64,000 nucleotides of DNA from positions 102,402-166,401 of the forward strand of contig JAEPNY010000002.1 of the NCBI GenBank assembly GCA_017643165.1, in the 5' to 3' direction. The position numbers were made by a program, and so were the translations under genes. Positions 8,801 to 17,307 of this stretch are shown here, one piece after another (the stretch's first letter is position 1; each line of letters opens with the position of its first letter). The DNA is from Psychroserpens sp. Its GTDB lineage: Bacteria; Bacteroidota; Bacteroidia; Flavobacteriales; Flavobacteriaceae. Below the pieces are notes generated by a model that was given only the letters and a program-made list of their open reading frames with translations, did no database searches and was not told the origin of the DNA.

Positions 8801-10697
8801 TATGTTTAATTATATATGTGTTAGTCGAAGTCGCAACAATTATTTCCTCTTCGAGAAGATCACGAATAACATTTAAAATGTCACTTTTATCTTCACCTAA
8901 TTTTTCTGTTATAGCTCTTGAGCTTAATGCCTCGTTCTCTAGAATTTCCAATACTGCCATGCGCATTGCTTCAGTATCGCTGCTTACAGTATTAGTCTGA
9001 TTTTGACAAACAGTACACTTTCCACAATTACTTGAGTGGTATTCTCCAAAATATTCTAATAGTAGTCGCTGTTTGCATTTGTCATCATTATTAATATAAT
9101 TGATTACAGACCTTACTTGATTTTGTTTTAGTTGCTGTTGTTGTTCAACAACCTTAGCAATTCTATTTATTGTTTTGTCATCTTCTCTAGGCTGGAGGAA
9201 GATAATTTCAGAATCTGAATTTGAAAACAAGAAATCTACGATTTCATCTTTATGTAATTGCTGTAAAATGGCAATGATTTCCTTTTCTGAACATCCTGAT
9301 TTTTTTGCAACCAAACCTAAGTTAATTGCTAATTGATGCTCAAAAATACCACCATAAGTTCTCAGTATCGTCTTTATAACAAGACTAAAATGACTATGTG
9401 TTTCTAAATAAGAAAACATAGCAGTGTTGCTAACAATGAACTGCAATTTGGTCTTGTAGTTAAACTGCTGAGACATTTTAATGATGCTATTGCGATCTAA
9501 TAGTTGAAGAATATTGAATGTTTTTCCTGCTTTGAAATCGTAAGCTTTACAAAACTCACTAAAATTGAACTGGTGCGATGTTAATTCACCTTCACCATAA
9601 GAGATCTGAAAAAAATTGCAGAGTTTCCGATAGACCATTTTTATATCATTAATAGACGGCAGGTTTAGTATGAACTGTTTCTTTAATATTTGTTCATCTG
9701 AGCTATTTGTTAAAATAGTAGCAAACGCATCATTGTTATTACGCCCTGCACGACCTGCTTCCTGATAGTAACTTTCTAAACTCTCTGGTAAATTAATATG
9801 GATAATGTTTTTAACATCAGGTTTATCAATTCCCATACCAAAAGCGGTAGTAGCTACCATGATTTGCTTTTGATCATTCATCCATTGTGTAAGACGATCT
9901 TGCTTGTCTTTAGTTGGAATGCCTCCATGATAAAACGTAGAACTAAATCCTTTTTGTACTAACGCGTTATGGATTTCAATAGTCGATTTTCGACTTCTTA
10001 CATATATAATTGCTGAACCTGGATGCTTAAGCAATAATTGCTCAAGGTCATAAAGTTTATCTTCAGAGTAATTAACTTGATATGCAAGATTTGGTCGACT
10101 AAAAGATGCTTGAAAAACTTTCGGATCAATAAAATCTAACTCCGAAAGTGTTTCGGCTACGACTTCAGGTTTTGCGGTTGCTGTTAGTGCAATAACATTA
10201 ACACTTGGATGTAATTCTCTAAGTATTTTAATATGCTTATATGCAGGCCTAAAGTCATTGCCCCATTGACTTATGCAATGAGCTTCATCTACAGCTATCA
10301 GGTTCACATTCATTTGTGCGATGCGCTGTTTTACGATTTCTTGCTGAAGACGTTCGGGGGAAAGATATAGGAATTTATAATTACCGTATATGCAATTATC
10401 TAAAAGCGTATCCAATTCGGCATATTTTATTCCGCTAGTAATTGCCATCGCTTTAATTCCCTTGTTTTGTAAGTTATTCACCTGATCTTTCATTAAAGCA
10501 ATTAATGGAGAGATAACAATGCAAATACCTTCTTTGATCAGGGCTGGTATTTGAAAGCAAATTGATTTTCCTCCACCAGTTGGCAATAGGGCAAAGGTAT
10601 CTTCATTATCCAATACCGCATTGATGATCTCTTCTTGATATGGTCTAAATGAGGTAAAGTTCCAATACTGTTCTAATATGTTTATTGGGTGTGCCAT
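8793..10697 (-). CDS. recQ: RecQ-type ATP-dependent DNA helicase
   Basis: 634 residues. A 3'-5' DNA helicase for recombination and fork repair. Visible elements are Walker A LLPTGGGKS (about 38-46), the DEAH box VDEAHCISQWG (about 136-146), motif VI QEAGRAGRN (about 317-325), and the zinc-binding subdomain with Cys in KCKQRLLLEYFG and NCGKCTVC (about 548-572). A winged-helix C-terminus follows (about 575-630). No convincing HRDC domain is seen, so it is shorter than E. coli-like forms with that module. The start directly abuts the upstream kinase gene stop (0-bp gap) and the end overlaps fmt. Confidence 0.95.
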   Translation of the reverse strand: MAHPINILEQYWNFTSFRPYQEEIINAVLDNEDTFALLPTGGGKSICFQIPALIKEGICIVISPLIALMKDQVNNLQNKGIKAMAITSGIKYAELDTLLDNCIYGNYKFLYLSPERLQQEIVKQRIAQMNVNLIAVDEAHCISQWGNDFRPAYKHIKILRELHPSVNVIALTATAKPEVVAETLSELDFIDPKVFQASFSRPNLAYQVNYSEDKLYDLEQLLLKHPGSAIIYVRSRKSTIEIHNALVQKGFSSTFYHGGIPTKDKQDRLTQWMNDQKQIMVATTAFGMGIDKPDVKNIIHINLPESLESYYQEAGRAGRNNNDAFATILTNSSDEQILKKQFILNLPSINDIKMVYRKLCNFFQISYGEGELTSHQFNFSEFCKAYDFKAGKTFNILQLLDRNSIIKMSQQFNYKTKLQFIVSNTAMFSYLETHSHFSLVIKTILRTYGGIFEHQLAINLGLVAKKSGCSEKEIIAILQQLHKDEIVDFLFSNSDSEIIFLQPREDDKTINRIAKVVEQQQQLKQNQVRSVINYINNDDKCKQRLLLEYFGEYHSSNCGKCTVCQNQTNTVSSDTEAMRMAVLEILENEALSSRAITEKLGEDKSDILNVIRDLLEEEIIVATSTNTYIIKHNE

Positions 10698-11237
10698 TTA
10701 TTGATTTAAGGCATCTATAATAAAGTCTGCTCTTTTTTCAACGGTATCAAAAGGTACGTCTAACAATTCATAATCAAAATTCTTATAAGTGTTCAATAAA
10801 GCATGATGAATCTCTACTGCTTGATTGAAATTCTCATAACGTTCGCTATCACTTACAAAGATCTCCTGCCATGGAGAAAGTACAAATACCTTATCATATT
10901 TGTACCGTTCACAGGTCTCAATGAAGTATTTTGGATATATACTTTTTGCATAATCCATATACGCCAGAACGTCAGGTAATCCTCGATCTAAAAACACGGT
11001 ATTCGCATCAACTGATTCGGCATCGATAAATTGCTGCGTTCTAGCTTCCAATAATCGTTCACTAAATAATAACGGTTTGGTAAGAAACAGCTGTTCTATG
11101 CCATCTTTTCGTGCATCTAAGGTCACTTGTCTTGAAACTTCTTCAAAGCACGTATAGTCACGTTTAATCAATTCATTTATGATTGAAGATTTACCGGTTC
11201 CTGGTCCACCAGTAATGACAATTCGTTTGGTATTCAA
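10698..11237 (-). CDS. AAA_28/NadR-like P-loop ATPase
   Basis: 179 residues. It starts with a Walker A loop GGPGTGKSS (about residues 10-18) and continues with FEEVSRQV (31-38), an FLDRGLPD segment (about 82-89, the lid and nucleophile region in NadR-like kinases) and a C-terminal helix. The family includes ATP/GTP-binding kinase-like proteins of unknown substrate. It heads the operon with recQ and fmt, running from a promoter box shared divergently with the DUF493 gene. No substrate can be assigned. Confidence 0.8.
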   Translation of the reverse strand: MNTKRIVITGGPGTGKSSIINELIKRDYTCFEEVSRQVTLDARKDGIEQLFLTKPLLFSERLLEARTQQFIDAESVDANTVFLDRGLPDVLAYMDYAKSIYPKYFIETCERYKYDKVFVLSPWQEIFVSDSERYENFNQAVEIHHALLNTYKNFDYELLDVPFDTVEKRADFIIDALNQ

Positions 11238-11276
11238 TTTGGCAAGGTTTTGGCTGTAAAATTACTAATAATAATG

Positions 11277-11308
11277 CAAAGTTAAATTCAAACTAAAATG
11301 TATCTTTG
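11277..11308. promoter_or_regulatory. Back-to-back promoter boxes
   Basis: TAACTTTG on the minus strand (11284-11277) points to the kinase-recQ-fmt operon, and TATCTTTG on the plus strand (11301-11308) points to the DUF493 gene. Both match TAnnTTTG and are 16 bp apart, so the -33 region of each overlaps the -7 box of the other. Neither has TTG at exactly 19 nt. Confidence 0.6.
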
Positions 11309-11325
11309 CATCCCAAGAATATGTT

Positions 11326-11619
11326 ATGAGCCCAGAAAAACGATCAGAAGAATTTTATAAAAAGTTACGTGTTCAGTTGTATGAAACTACAACGTGGCCT
11401 TCAATTTATCTTTACAAATTTATTGTCCCGACGGACCCTAAAAAAATACGTCAGATTGAGGACCTATTTGATAATCTTGGAGCTGTTATAACAACGAAGG
11501 CATCAGGAAAAGGGACATATACAAGTGTATCGGTGAATCTTCAGATGAAAGATCCTGAGGCTGTGATACTTAAATATCAGGAAGTAGCCTCAAAAGTAGA
11601 GGGTGTTATTTCTTTGTAA
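11326..11619 (+). CDS. DUF493 (YbeD-like) family protein
   Basis: 97 residues with the ferredoxin-like DUF493 fold: the conserved core YKFIVP (about 26-31), then a KASGKGTYTSVSVNL strand pair (about 64-78) and VISL at the end. The biochemical role is unknown; the E. coli homologue YbeD sits near lipoate genes, and an ACT-like regulatory role has been suggested. The start ATG is 17 bp after the promoter box TATCTTTG. Confidence 0.88.
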   Translation: MSPEKRSEEFYKKLRVQLYETTTWPSIYLYKFIVPTDPKKIRQIEDLFDNLGAVITTKASGKGTYTSVSVNLQMKDPEAVILKYQEVASKVEGVISL

Positions 11620-11709
11620 AAAATAGGGTCTCTTATGATCTTTTTTGTATTTTGCAGCTGATGCAGTAGAACTTCATGCACAATATTTATTTACTACACA
11701 TTTTATATT

Positions 11710-12345
11710 TTGATAGACGATTTAGAATACAATACAGAACGCGAGCATTTGATTATTCCAGAATATGGAAGACATCTTCAAAAGATGGTTAATCATGCTA
11801 AAGCGTTGCCAACAAAAGAAGAGCGTAATAAGGTGTCTAAGGCCATTATTAACGTCATGGGTAATCTGCAGCCACATCTCAGAGATGTGCCAGATTTCCA
11901 ACACAAATTGTGGGATCAGCTATTTATCATGTCCAATTTCGAATTGGATGCCGATTCTCCATATCCTAAACCTTCAAAAGAAGAGTTAAGTGAAAATCCT
12001 GAGCCTCTTAGATATCCTCAAAACCATCCGAAATATCGTTTTTACGGTAATAATATTAAGACGATGATTGATGTTGCTAATACCTGGGATGAGGGCGAAA
12101 TGAAAGAGGCGTTGGTGTATACGATTGCCAACCATATGAAGAAATGCTTCCTAAATTGGAATAAAGACACCGTAGAAGATGCGGTTATTTTTGAACATTT
12201 ATACGAACTTTCTGATGGAAAAATTAACTTGAAATCTAGCGATGAAGATCTTTCAGATTCAAGCAGTTTAATGCGCCATAAAAAGAAATATTCAGGCGGT
12301 AAAAAGCATAAAAAAGGTTCTAATCGAAATAGAAAACGTTACTAA
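11710..12345 (+). CDS. DUF4290 family protein (TTG start)
   Basis: 211 residues, a Bacteroidota-restricted family of unknown function. The conserved opening LEYNTEREHLIIPEYGRHLQ is near residues 5-24 and the segment PEPLRYPQNHPKYRFYGNN around 97-115. The C-terminus (about 190-211) is very basic (KKKYSGGKKHKKGSNRNRKRY region), suggesting nucleic acid or ribosome binding. The first in-frame codon is TTG at 11710 because no ATG precedes the conserved N-terminus. It is 9 bp upstream of murA, an arrangement common in flavobacteria, and probably co-transcribed with it. Confidence 0.85.
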   Translation: MIDDLEYNTEREHLIIPEYGRHLQKMVNHAKALPTKEERNKVSKAIINVMGNLQPHLRDVPDFQHKLWDQLFIMSNFELDADSPYPKPSKEELSENPEPLRYPQNHPKYRFYGNNIKTMIDVANTWDEGEMKEALVYTIANHMKKCFLNWNKDTVEDAVIFEHLYELSDGKINLKSSDEDLSDSSSLMRHKKKYSGGKKHKKGSNRNRKRY

Positions 12346-12354
12346 TCCCTATTC

Positions 12355-13671
12355 ATGTCTACATTTATTATTGAAGGAGGGCACCAACTAAAAGGAAAAA
12401 TTCAACCTCAAGGTGCAAAAAATGAAGCACTACAGATTTTATGTGCTGTATTATTAACTGATCAAGAAGTTAGAATTGATAATATCCCAGATATTGTTGA
12501 TGTCAATAAACTTATCTCTTTATTAAAGAAGCTTGGTGTTAAAGTCAATCACGTTGGAAAAGGGTCATATACCTTTAAGGCTGATGAAATTGATTTAGAC
12601 TATTTAGAGTCTGAAGCTTTCAAAAAAGATGGAAGCGGGTTAAGAGGTTCTATAATGATTGTCGGACCTTTGTTAAGCCGATTTGGTAGAGGTTATATCC
12701 CAAAACCAGGAGGAGATAAAATTGGACGTCGTCGATTAGATACCCATTTCGAAGGCTTTATTAAACTAGGTGCGAAATTTAGATATAACAGAGAAGATCA
12801 CTTTTATGGTGTTGAGGCCGAAAAACTCCACGGAACACACATGCTTCTTGATGAAGCTTCCGTAACTGGAACTGCGAATATCGTCATGGCTGCAGTATTG
12901 GCTGAAGGCACAACAACGATTTATAACGCTGCCTGTGAACCTTATTTACAGCAATTGTGTAAAATGCTCAATCGAATGGGAGCGAAAATTGGCGGTATTG
13001 GCTCAAACTTATTAACTATTGAAGGTGTTGATAAACTCGGTGGTACAGAACATCGAATGCTGCCTGATATGATTGAAATTGGAAGTTGGATTGGGCTGGC
13101 GGCAATGACTAAAAGTGAACTTACAATCACAAATGTGAGTTGGGATGATTTGGGGCTAATTCCGAATGTATTCAGAAAATTAGGAATCACAGTTGAACGT
13201 CAGGGTGACGACATACATATTCCAGCACATAAAGATGGTTATGAAGTTCAAAGCTACATAGATGGTTCTATTTTAACCATCTCAGATGCACCTTGGCCAG
13301 GGTTTACTCCAGACTTATTGAGTATTGTATTGGTAGTCTTGACCCAAGCAAGAGGAAGTGCTTTGGTACATCAGAAGATGTTTGAAAGTCGTTTGTTCTT
13401 CGTAGATAAGCTTATCGATATGGGAGCAAAGATTATCTTATGTGATCCGCATAGAGCTACCGTTATTGGTCACGACTTTAAGTCGCAATTAAAAGCAACG
13501 ACAATGACTTCGCCTGATATTAGAGCTGGAGTATCACTATTAATCGCTGCTTTATCTGCTAAAGGTACATCTACAATCCATAATATCGAGCAAATTGATA
13601 GAGGCTATGAGAATATAGATGAACGACTTAGAGCAATTGGAGCACATATTAAGCGCGTAGAAGGAAACTAG
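12355..13671 (+). CDS. murA: UDP-N-acetylglucosamine 1-carboxyvinyltransferase
   Basis: 438 residues, the first committed step of peptidoglycan synthesis: enolpyruvyl transfer from PEP to UDP-GlcNAc. It contains the EPSP-synthase-like inside-out barrel, with K22-N23 of GAKNEALQ near the N-terminus and the loop PGGDKIGRRRLD (118-129). The loop residue corresponding to E. coli Cys115 is D121, the change known to make MurA insensitive to fosfomycin in mycobacteria and chlamydiae. DxxPG-like PWPGFTPDLLS (about 312-322) is also present. It follows the DUF4290 gene by 9 bp and ends at a bidirectional terminator. Confidence 0.96.
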   Translation: MSTFIIEGGHQLKGKIQPQGAKNEALQILCAVLLTDQEVRIDNIPDIVDVNKLISLLKKLGVKVNHVGKGSYTFKADEIDLDYLESEAFKKDGSGLRGSIMIVGPLLSRFGRGYIPKPGGDKIGRRRLDTHFEGFIKLGAKFRYNREDHFYGVEAEKLHGTHMLLDEASVTGTANIVMAAVLAEGTTTIYNAACEPYLQQLCKMLNRMGAKIGGIGSNLLTIEGVDKLGGTEHRMLPDMIEIGSWIGLAAMTKSELTITNVSWDDLGLIPNVFRKLGITVERQGDDIHIPAHKDGYEVQSYIDGSILTISDAPWPGFTPDLLSIVLVVLTQARGSALVHQKMFESRLFFVDKLIDMGAKIILCDPHRATVIGHDFKSQLKATTMTSPDIRAGVSLLIAALSAKGTSTIHNIEQIDRGYENIDERLRAIGAHIKRVEGN

Positions 13672-13693
13672 AATTCCAAATGAAATAGCAATT

Positions 13694-13723
13694 AAAAAGC
13701 CTCGATTTTTTATCGAGGCTTTT
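13694..13723. terminator. Bidirectional terminator between murA and photolyase
   Basis: GCCTCGAT (13699-13706) / ATCGAGGC (13712-13719) with a 5-T loop, A-run on the left and T-run on the right. It serves murA on the plus strand and the photolyase end of the long minus-strand block. Confidence 0.9.
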
Positions 13724-13727
13724 ATTT

Positions 13728-15032
13728 TTAACTGACAGCTGCTTTATATGTTGTCAAACAACGTTCTCTTGCAAATTTATGGTCTACCATTGGCTGTGGG
13801 TAAGTTAATTCTTGATATTCAGGAACCCATTTTTTAATGTAGTCATGGTTTTTATCAAACTTTTGTATTTGCGAAGTGGGGTTGAATATTCGGAAATATG
13901 GTGCGGCATCAACACCAGAGCCCGCAACCCATTGCCAATTTCCAACATTACTCGCCATTTCATAGTCATGTAATTTTTCGGCAAAGTAAGCTTCACCCCA
14001 ACGCCAATCTATGAGTAAGTGTTTACATAAAAAACTACCCACGAGCATACGCACGCGATTGTGCATAAAGCCAGTTTCATTAAGTTCACGCATACCAGCG
14101 TCTACCAAAGGATAACCTGTGTTACCATCACACCATTTTTTAAAGTCTTCTTCATTATTTCGCCATTCGATACGATCATATTTTGCTTTAAACGATCGAT
14201 CTTTTGTATAGGGGAAGTGCCATAATATTTGCATAAAGAATTCGCGCCAAATTAACTCCTGCCAAAAGATCTCATTCTCTTCTGCAATCGCTTTTTTGAC
14301 CATTTGTCTGATGCTCACGGTTCCAAAGCGTAGGTGAGGACCTAATTTGGATGTAGCATCTAACGCAGGGAAATTGCGGGTTGCTTCGTACTCTTGGATC
14401 AACTGAGGTGTTACGGAGTAGTGAGCAATTTTTTGATCAGAGTGTTCAAAGCCAATATCTGACAAACTTAAATTTACTAAGTCATTGTCTTCAATGCAAT
14501 TCTGTAACAAGGCTTTTGAATCAAAATATGTTATATCTGAATCTTGAAACTTGGCTTTCCAGGAACGCATATAGGGCGTATAAACTACATATGGATTACC
14601 ATCTTTTTTTACGACTTCATTTTGCTCAAATATGACCTGGTCTTTATAGGTTTTGAATTCACAATTATGAGCGCTTAATAAGTTTTCAATAGCGGAGTCA
14701 CGCTCGTCAGCATAAGGTTCATAATCGCGATTTGTGTAAACAGATTGAATATTGTATTCAGAAAGCAGCTGTTCAAATATTTCAATAGGCTGTCCACTAT
14801 AAATAGCTAAACTTCGATTGTATTCTGACTTTAAGAGATTTTGCATCTCTTGCAGTATGTCATGAATAAAGTTTACGCGCGCATCTCTTTTTGGTAGTTT
14901 ATTTAATATTTCAGTGTCAAATATAAATATAGGCAGTACAGGTATACTACTATTTAATGCATGAAAAAGACCGACATTATCGTCGAGACGTAAGTCTCTT
15001 CTGAACCAAAATACCGCTATAGGTTGCTTCAT
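13728..15032 (-). CDS. phrB: Class I CPD photolyase (deoxyribodipyrimidine photo-lyase)
   Basis: 434 residues. It reverses cyclobutane pyrimidine dimers using reduced FAD and blue light. The N-terminal antenna domain starts VFWFRRDLRLDDN (8-20); the FAD-binding helical domain occupies about 200-430. The electron-transfer tryptophans are recognisable in KKWCDGNTGYP, IDWRWGEAYF and SNVGNWQWVAG, and the Asn of the last motif, typical of CPD photolyases, is kept. It is the last gene of the minus-strand light-response block, 5 bp after an SRPBCC gene, and is the most canonical of four photolyase/cryptochrome genes in 10 kb. Confidence 0.95.
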   Translation of the reverse strand: MKQPIAVFWFRRDLRLDDNVGLFHALNSSIPVLPIFIFDTEILNKLPKRDARVNFIHDILQEMQNLLKSEYNRSLAIYSGQPIEIFEQLLSEYNIQSVYTNRDYEPYADERDSAIENLLSAHNCEFKTYKDQVIFEQNEVVKKDGNPYVVYTPYMRSWKAKFQDSDITYFDSKALLQNCIEDNDLVNLSLSDIGFEHSDQKIAHYSVTPQLIQEYEATRNFPALDATSKLGPHLRFGTVSIRQMVKKAIAEENEIFWQELIWREFFMQILWHFPYTKDRSFKAKYDRIEWRNNEEDFKKWCDGNTGYPLVDAGMRELNETGFMHNRVRMLVGSFLCKHLLIDWRWGEAYFAEKLHDYEMASNVGNWQWVAGSGVDAAPYFRIFNPTSQIQKFDKNHDYIKKWVPEYQELTYPQPMVDHKFARERCLTTYKAAVS

Positions 15033-15037
15033 ATTTA

Positions 15038-15511
15038 TTAATTTTTAGTTGGCATTGCTCCAAAAAGGTTTTCTAATTTTTCAGTACGGTATTTGAAAAT
15101 TTCTTCCAGTTTTGGTTTAACCAGAATAGGGTGAAATAATTGTCCTAACCAACCTAATGGTACCTTGTAGTCGATGATATCTTCCATTTCAATACCGCCT
15201 TCAATTTCGTTTATAAAGTGCTTGTGATGCCAGAGTGAATAAGGACCAAAACGCTGCTCGTCCACGAAGTACTCACCTTCAACAACGTGGGTGATTTCGG
15301 TAACCCATTTGGTTTTTATTCCTAATAAAGGGGTAACAATATATTGAATAATTTGTCCTGCGAACATGGGTCTGTCAGCGCCAGACAAAATATTAAAACC
15401 CATGTAATCTGGTGTAATCGTTTTAAGGTTTCTTGGGTCTGACAGAAATGTCCAAGCTTCAGATTTAGATATTGGAAGTTGTTGTTTTTTGTGAAGTCGA
15501 TATATTTTCAT
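15038..15511 (-). CDS. SRPBCC family protein next to photolyase
   Basis: 157 residues from the ATG at 15511 (M-K-I-Y-R-L-H); an upstream in-frame ATG at 15529 would add six residues but has no family support. SRPBCC/polyketide-cyclase-like fold: PISKSEAWTFLSDPRNLKTI (about 15-34) opens the cavity and the C-terminal helix from about residue 125 closes it. Relatives are often annotated as cell division inhibitor SulA-like or ligand-binding SRPBCC proteins and are frequent neighbours of photolyases. It is 5 bp upstream of the photolyase start, so probably translated from the same mRNA. Ligand unknown. Confidence 0.85.
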   Translation of the reverse strand: MKIYRLHKKQQLPISKSEAWTFLSDPRNLKTITPDYMGFNILSGADRPMFAGQIIQYIVTPLLGIKTKWVTEITHVVEGEYFVDEQRFGPYSLWHHKHFINEIEGGIEMEDIIDYKVPLGWLGQLFHPILVKPKLEEIFKYRTEKLENLFGAMPTKN

Positions 15512-15568
15512 TGTGACTATAAAATACAATAGTTAGGCATGAGATATTGTACCCATACCAGAAATGTG

Positions 15569-15576
15569 CAAAGTTA
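15569..15576 (-). promoter_or_regulatory. Possible internal promoter for SRPBCC-photolyase
   Basis: TAACTTTG on the minus strand matches TAnnTTTG, 58 bp before the SRPBCC start. No TTG lies 19 nt upstream. It could give this pair its own transcription start in addition to read-through from the genes above. Confidence 0.4.
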
Positions 15577-15598
15577 GCTTCTAGAAATACTAGTTTAT

Positions 15599-15766
15599 CT
15601 ACTTTTGAAGTTCTTCTATTTGATCTAAGATACGCTGTGCTTCAGCATATTTTCTGTCACTTTCAGCTCTGTTAGTCGTAGATAAAGCATGCCAATCCTT
15701 CATGTAATTCTCATATTGTTTTTGCAGCCTATCTAACGCAGAGCGCTTTTTAAAAATTCCTAACAT
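15599..15766 (-). CDS. Small Lacal_2735-family protein
   Basis: A 55-residue protein, MLGIFKKRSALDRLQ at its N-terminus, then YENYMKDWHALSTTNR and a C-terminal amphipathic helix EAQRILDQIEELQK. The pattern GxFKK...L...Y...A..LS-TNR..SD.KYAEA is that of the small flavobacterial proteins annotated Lacal_2735 family, of unknown function. It is charged and helical with no membrane segment. It lies 5 bp downstream of the glutathione peroxidase gene, hence in the same operon. Confidence 0.82.
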   Translation of the reverse strand: MLGIFKKRSALDRLQKQYENYMKDWHALSTTNRAESDRKYAEAQRILDQIEELQK

Positions 15767-15771
15767 ATCGT

Positions 15772-16308
15772 TTATTTTAAGTGTTTTGTGATTTTTGAAT
15801 TTGTAGGTGACGTCATAGAATAGAAATAATCAATAAGGTCGCCTTCTGGGTTAACCAAGTATTTCTGAAAATTCCATTTCACACTGGAATTTTTTAAACC
15901 GTTCTTTTGTTTTTGAGTTAGCCATGCATATAATGGATGTTGCTGAGCGCCTTTGACATTGATTTTTTCTGTTATTGGAAATGTTACACCATAATTAACT
16001 TCACAGAAGGTTTCAATTGCATTTGCATCTCCTGGTTCTTGATTACCAAATTGATTACATGGCACTCCAATCACTGTGAGTTTCTCTTTAAATGTATCTG
16101 AAAGAAGTTGTAGCTCTTTATATTGCGGCGTAAATCCGCATTTAGATGCGACATTTACAAACAAAATGTACTTGCCTTCAAAACTTGATAGCTCAAAAGA
16201 TTTACCATTTAAAGCGTTTATTTGAATATCGTACAGATTAATCTTTTCTATAGATTCTGATGATTGTTTCGATAAAAGCGTACCTAAAAACATTTTGAAC
16301 GGATTCAT
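15772..16308 (-). CDS. Glutathione peroxidase (thiol type)
   Basis: 178 residues of thioredoxin fold, reducing hydroperoxides. The peroxidatic residue is cysteine, not selenocysteine: NVASKCGFT with C57; partner residues are Q86 in CNQFGNQEPG and the Trp of VKWNFQKYLV. The missing dimer loop is typical of monomeric bacterial GPx that use thioredoxin. The N-terminal 20 residues are mildly hydrophobic but do not form a clear signal. It is 2 bp from the SDR gene upstream and 5 bp from the small gene downstream, so its place in the photolyase block suggests removal of lipid peroxides formed by light. Confidence 0.93.
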   Translation of the reverse strand: MNPFKMFLGTLLSKQSSESIEKINLYDIQINALNGKSFELSSFEGKYILFVNVASKCGFTPQYKELQLLSDTFKEKLTVIGVPCNQFGNQEPGDANAIETFCEVNYGVTFPITEKINVKGAQQHPLYAWLTQKQKNGLKNSSVKWNFQKYLVNPEGDLIDYFYSMTSPTNSKITKHLK

Positions 16309-16310
16309 AA

Positions 16311-16994
16311 TTAAATTTTAAAACTTACAATCCCACAATCCATTTCAAATACTTGACCCGAAATTGATCCCGCTTTTTCAGATAGTAAAAACTCGGCCAT
16401 TCCAGCAACATCTTCGGGTTGTAAGAATTTCTTCATTGGATGACGTTCCTTAATGTTTTCTACCATTTTGTCATTACGAAGCAATTTTGAAGCCAAGTCA
16501 GTATTTGTTACAGTAGGTGCTATTGCATTTATTCTTAGCGTTGTGGCTAATTCAGCTCCTAAAGATTTTACTAAACCTTCTACTCCTGATTTGGCTGCTG
16601 CTACACTAGCGTGGAATGGCATCCCTAATTTTGCAGCGACAGTACTAAATAAAACAATGGAAGGATCTTCACTGTTTTTTATGATGTTTAAATACGTCTG
16701 GATGGCTTTTACAGCGCCTATGACATTAATCTCATAATCGTCGCGGAATTCGTCTAATTTAAAACGACCAATTGGCTTTAAATTAATACTTCCTGGACAG
16801 TAGACTAAACCGTCAGCTGCTTCAATTTCCGGTAGATCATCAGTAAGAATATCACAATCATAGTGTTCGAGATTAGGATGTGTTAGTTCAGGAGCATTTC
16901 TACTTATATTAATCACTTTTGAATGACTCAATAAACTATTTACGATGGCATTTCCAATGCCTCTGCTGCCACCTATTACTATGTATGTTTTCAT
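16311..16994 (-). CDS. SDR-family oxidoreductase lacking the catalytic tyrosine
   Basis: 227 residues, Rossmann fold. The NAD(P) loop GGSRGIGNA (8-16) and the NAG-like region YCPGS (about 65-69) are present, as is the active-site serine region VLFSTVAAK (114-122). The usual YxxxK reads V131-A-A-A-K135, so the catalytic Tyr is replaced by Val while Lys is kept (MPFHASVAAAKSGVEG region). Related proteins with HAS-[VI]-AAAK occur widely, so this looks like a natural subfamily, not damage. It may bind a dinucleotide without standard SDR chemistry. Co-transcribed with the glutathione peroxidase gene. Confidence 0.85.
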   Translation of the reverse strand: MKTYIVIGGSRGIGNAIVNSLLSHSKVINISRNAPELTHPNLEHYDCDILTDDLPEIEAADGLVYCPGSINLKPIGRFKLDEFRDDYEINVIGAVKAIQTYLNIIKNSEDPSIVLFSTVAAKLGMPFHASVAAAKSGVEGLVKSLGAELATTLRINAIAPTVTNTDLASKLLRNDKMVENIKERHPMKKFLQPEDVAGMAEFLLSEKAGSISGQVFEMDCGIVSFKI

Positions 16995-17078
16995 TACAAT
17001 TTGCTTTATAGTTAGACGAGCGCAACAGATAATTAATAGTTACCTATTACGCTCGGCTTGATATAGAGAGAGTAGGGC

Positions 17079-17303
17079 TTATACTGTTAATGGAGCACCT
17101 TTCAAACGTTTTTCGACTTTACGTTTAATAGCTGTCAAACGTTTCATGATATCCATAATGTTTTCATCTTTTCGTTCTTTATAGATTTGGTTTAAATCTA
17201 AAATTAACGCTTTCGCTTCACGAGAAATTTTCACACGATCACTAGTTGAAAGCGATCTCATTTTTCTCTTCTCAAATTCCAATGCTCTGTTTATTAATTC
17301 CAT
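17079..17303 (-). CDS. Conserved hypothetical, 74 residues, helical
   Basis: Highly charged, helix-rich protein (MELINRALEFEKRKMRSLST start, then NQIYKERKDENIMDIMKRL) with no membrane segment, signal peptide or recognisable motif. I recall similar short proteins beside folE in flavobacteria but cannot name the family. It starts 4 bp after the folE stop on the same strand, so it is probably translated from the same mRNA. An 84-bp spacer follows before the SDR gene; it holds inverted repeats CGAGCG/CGCTCG and TAATAG/CTATTA. Confidence 0.65.
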   Translation of the reverse strand: MELINRALEFEKRKMRSLSTSDRVKISREAKALILDLNQIYKERKDENIMDIMKRLTAIKRKVEKRLKGAPLTV

Positions 17304-17307
17304 GATT

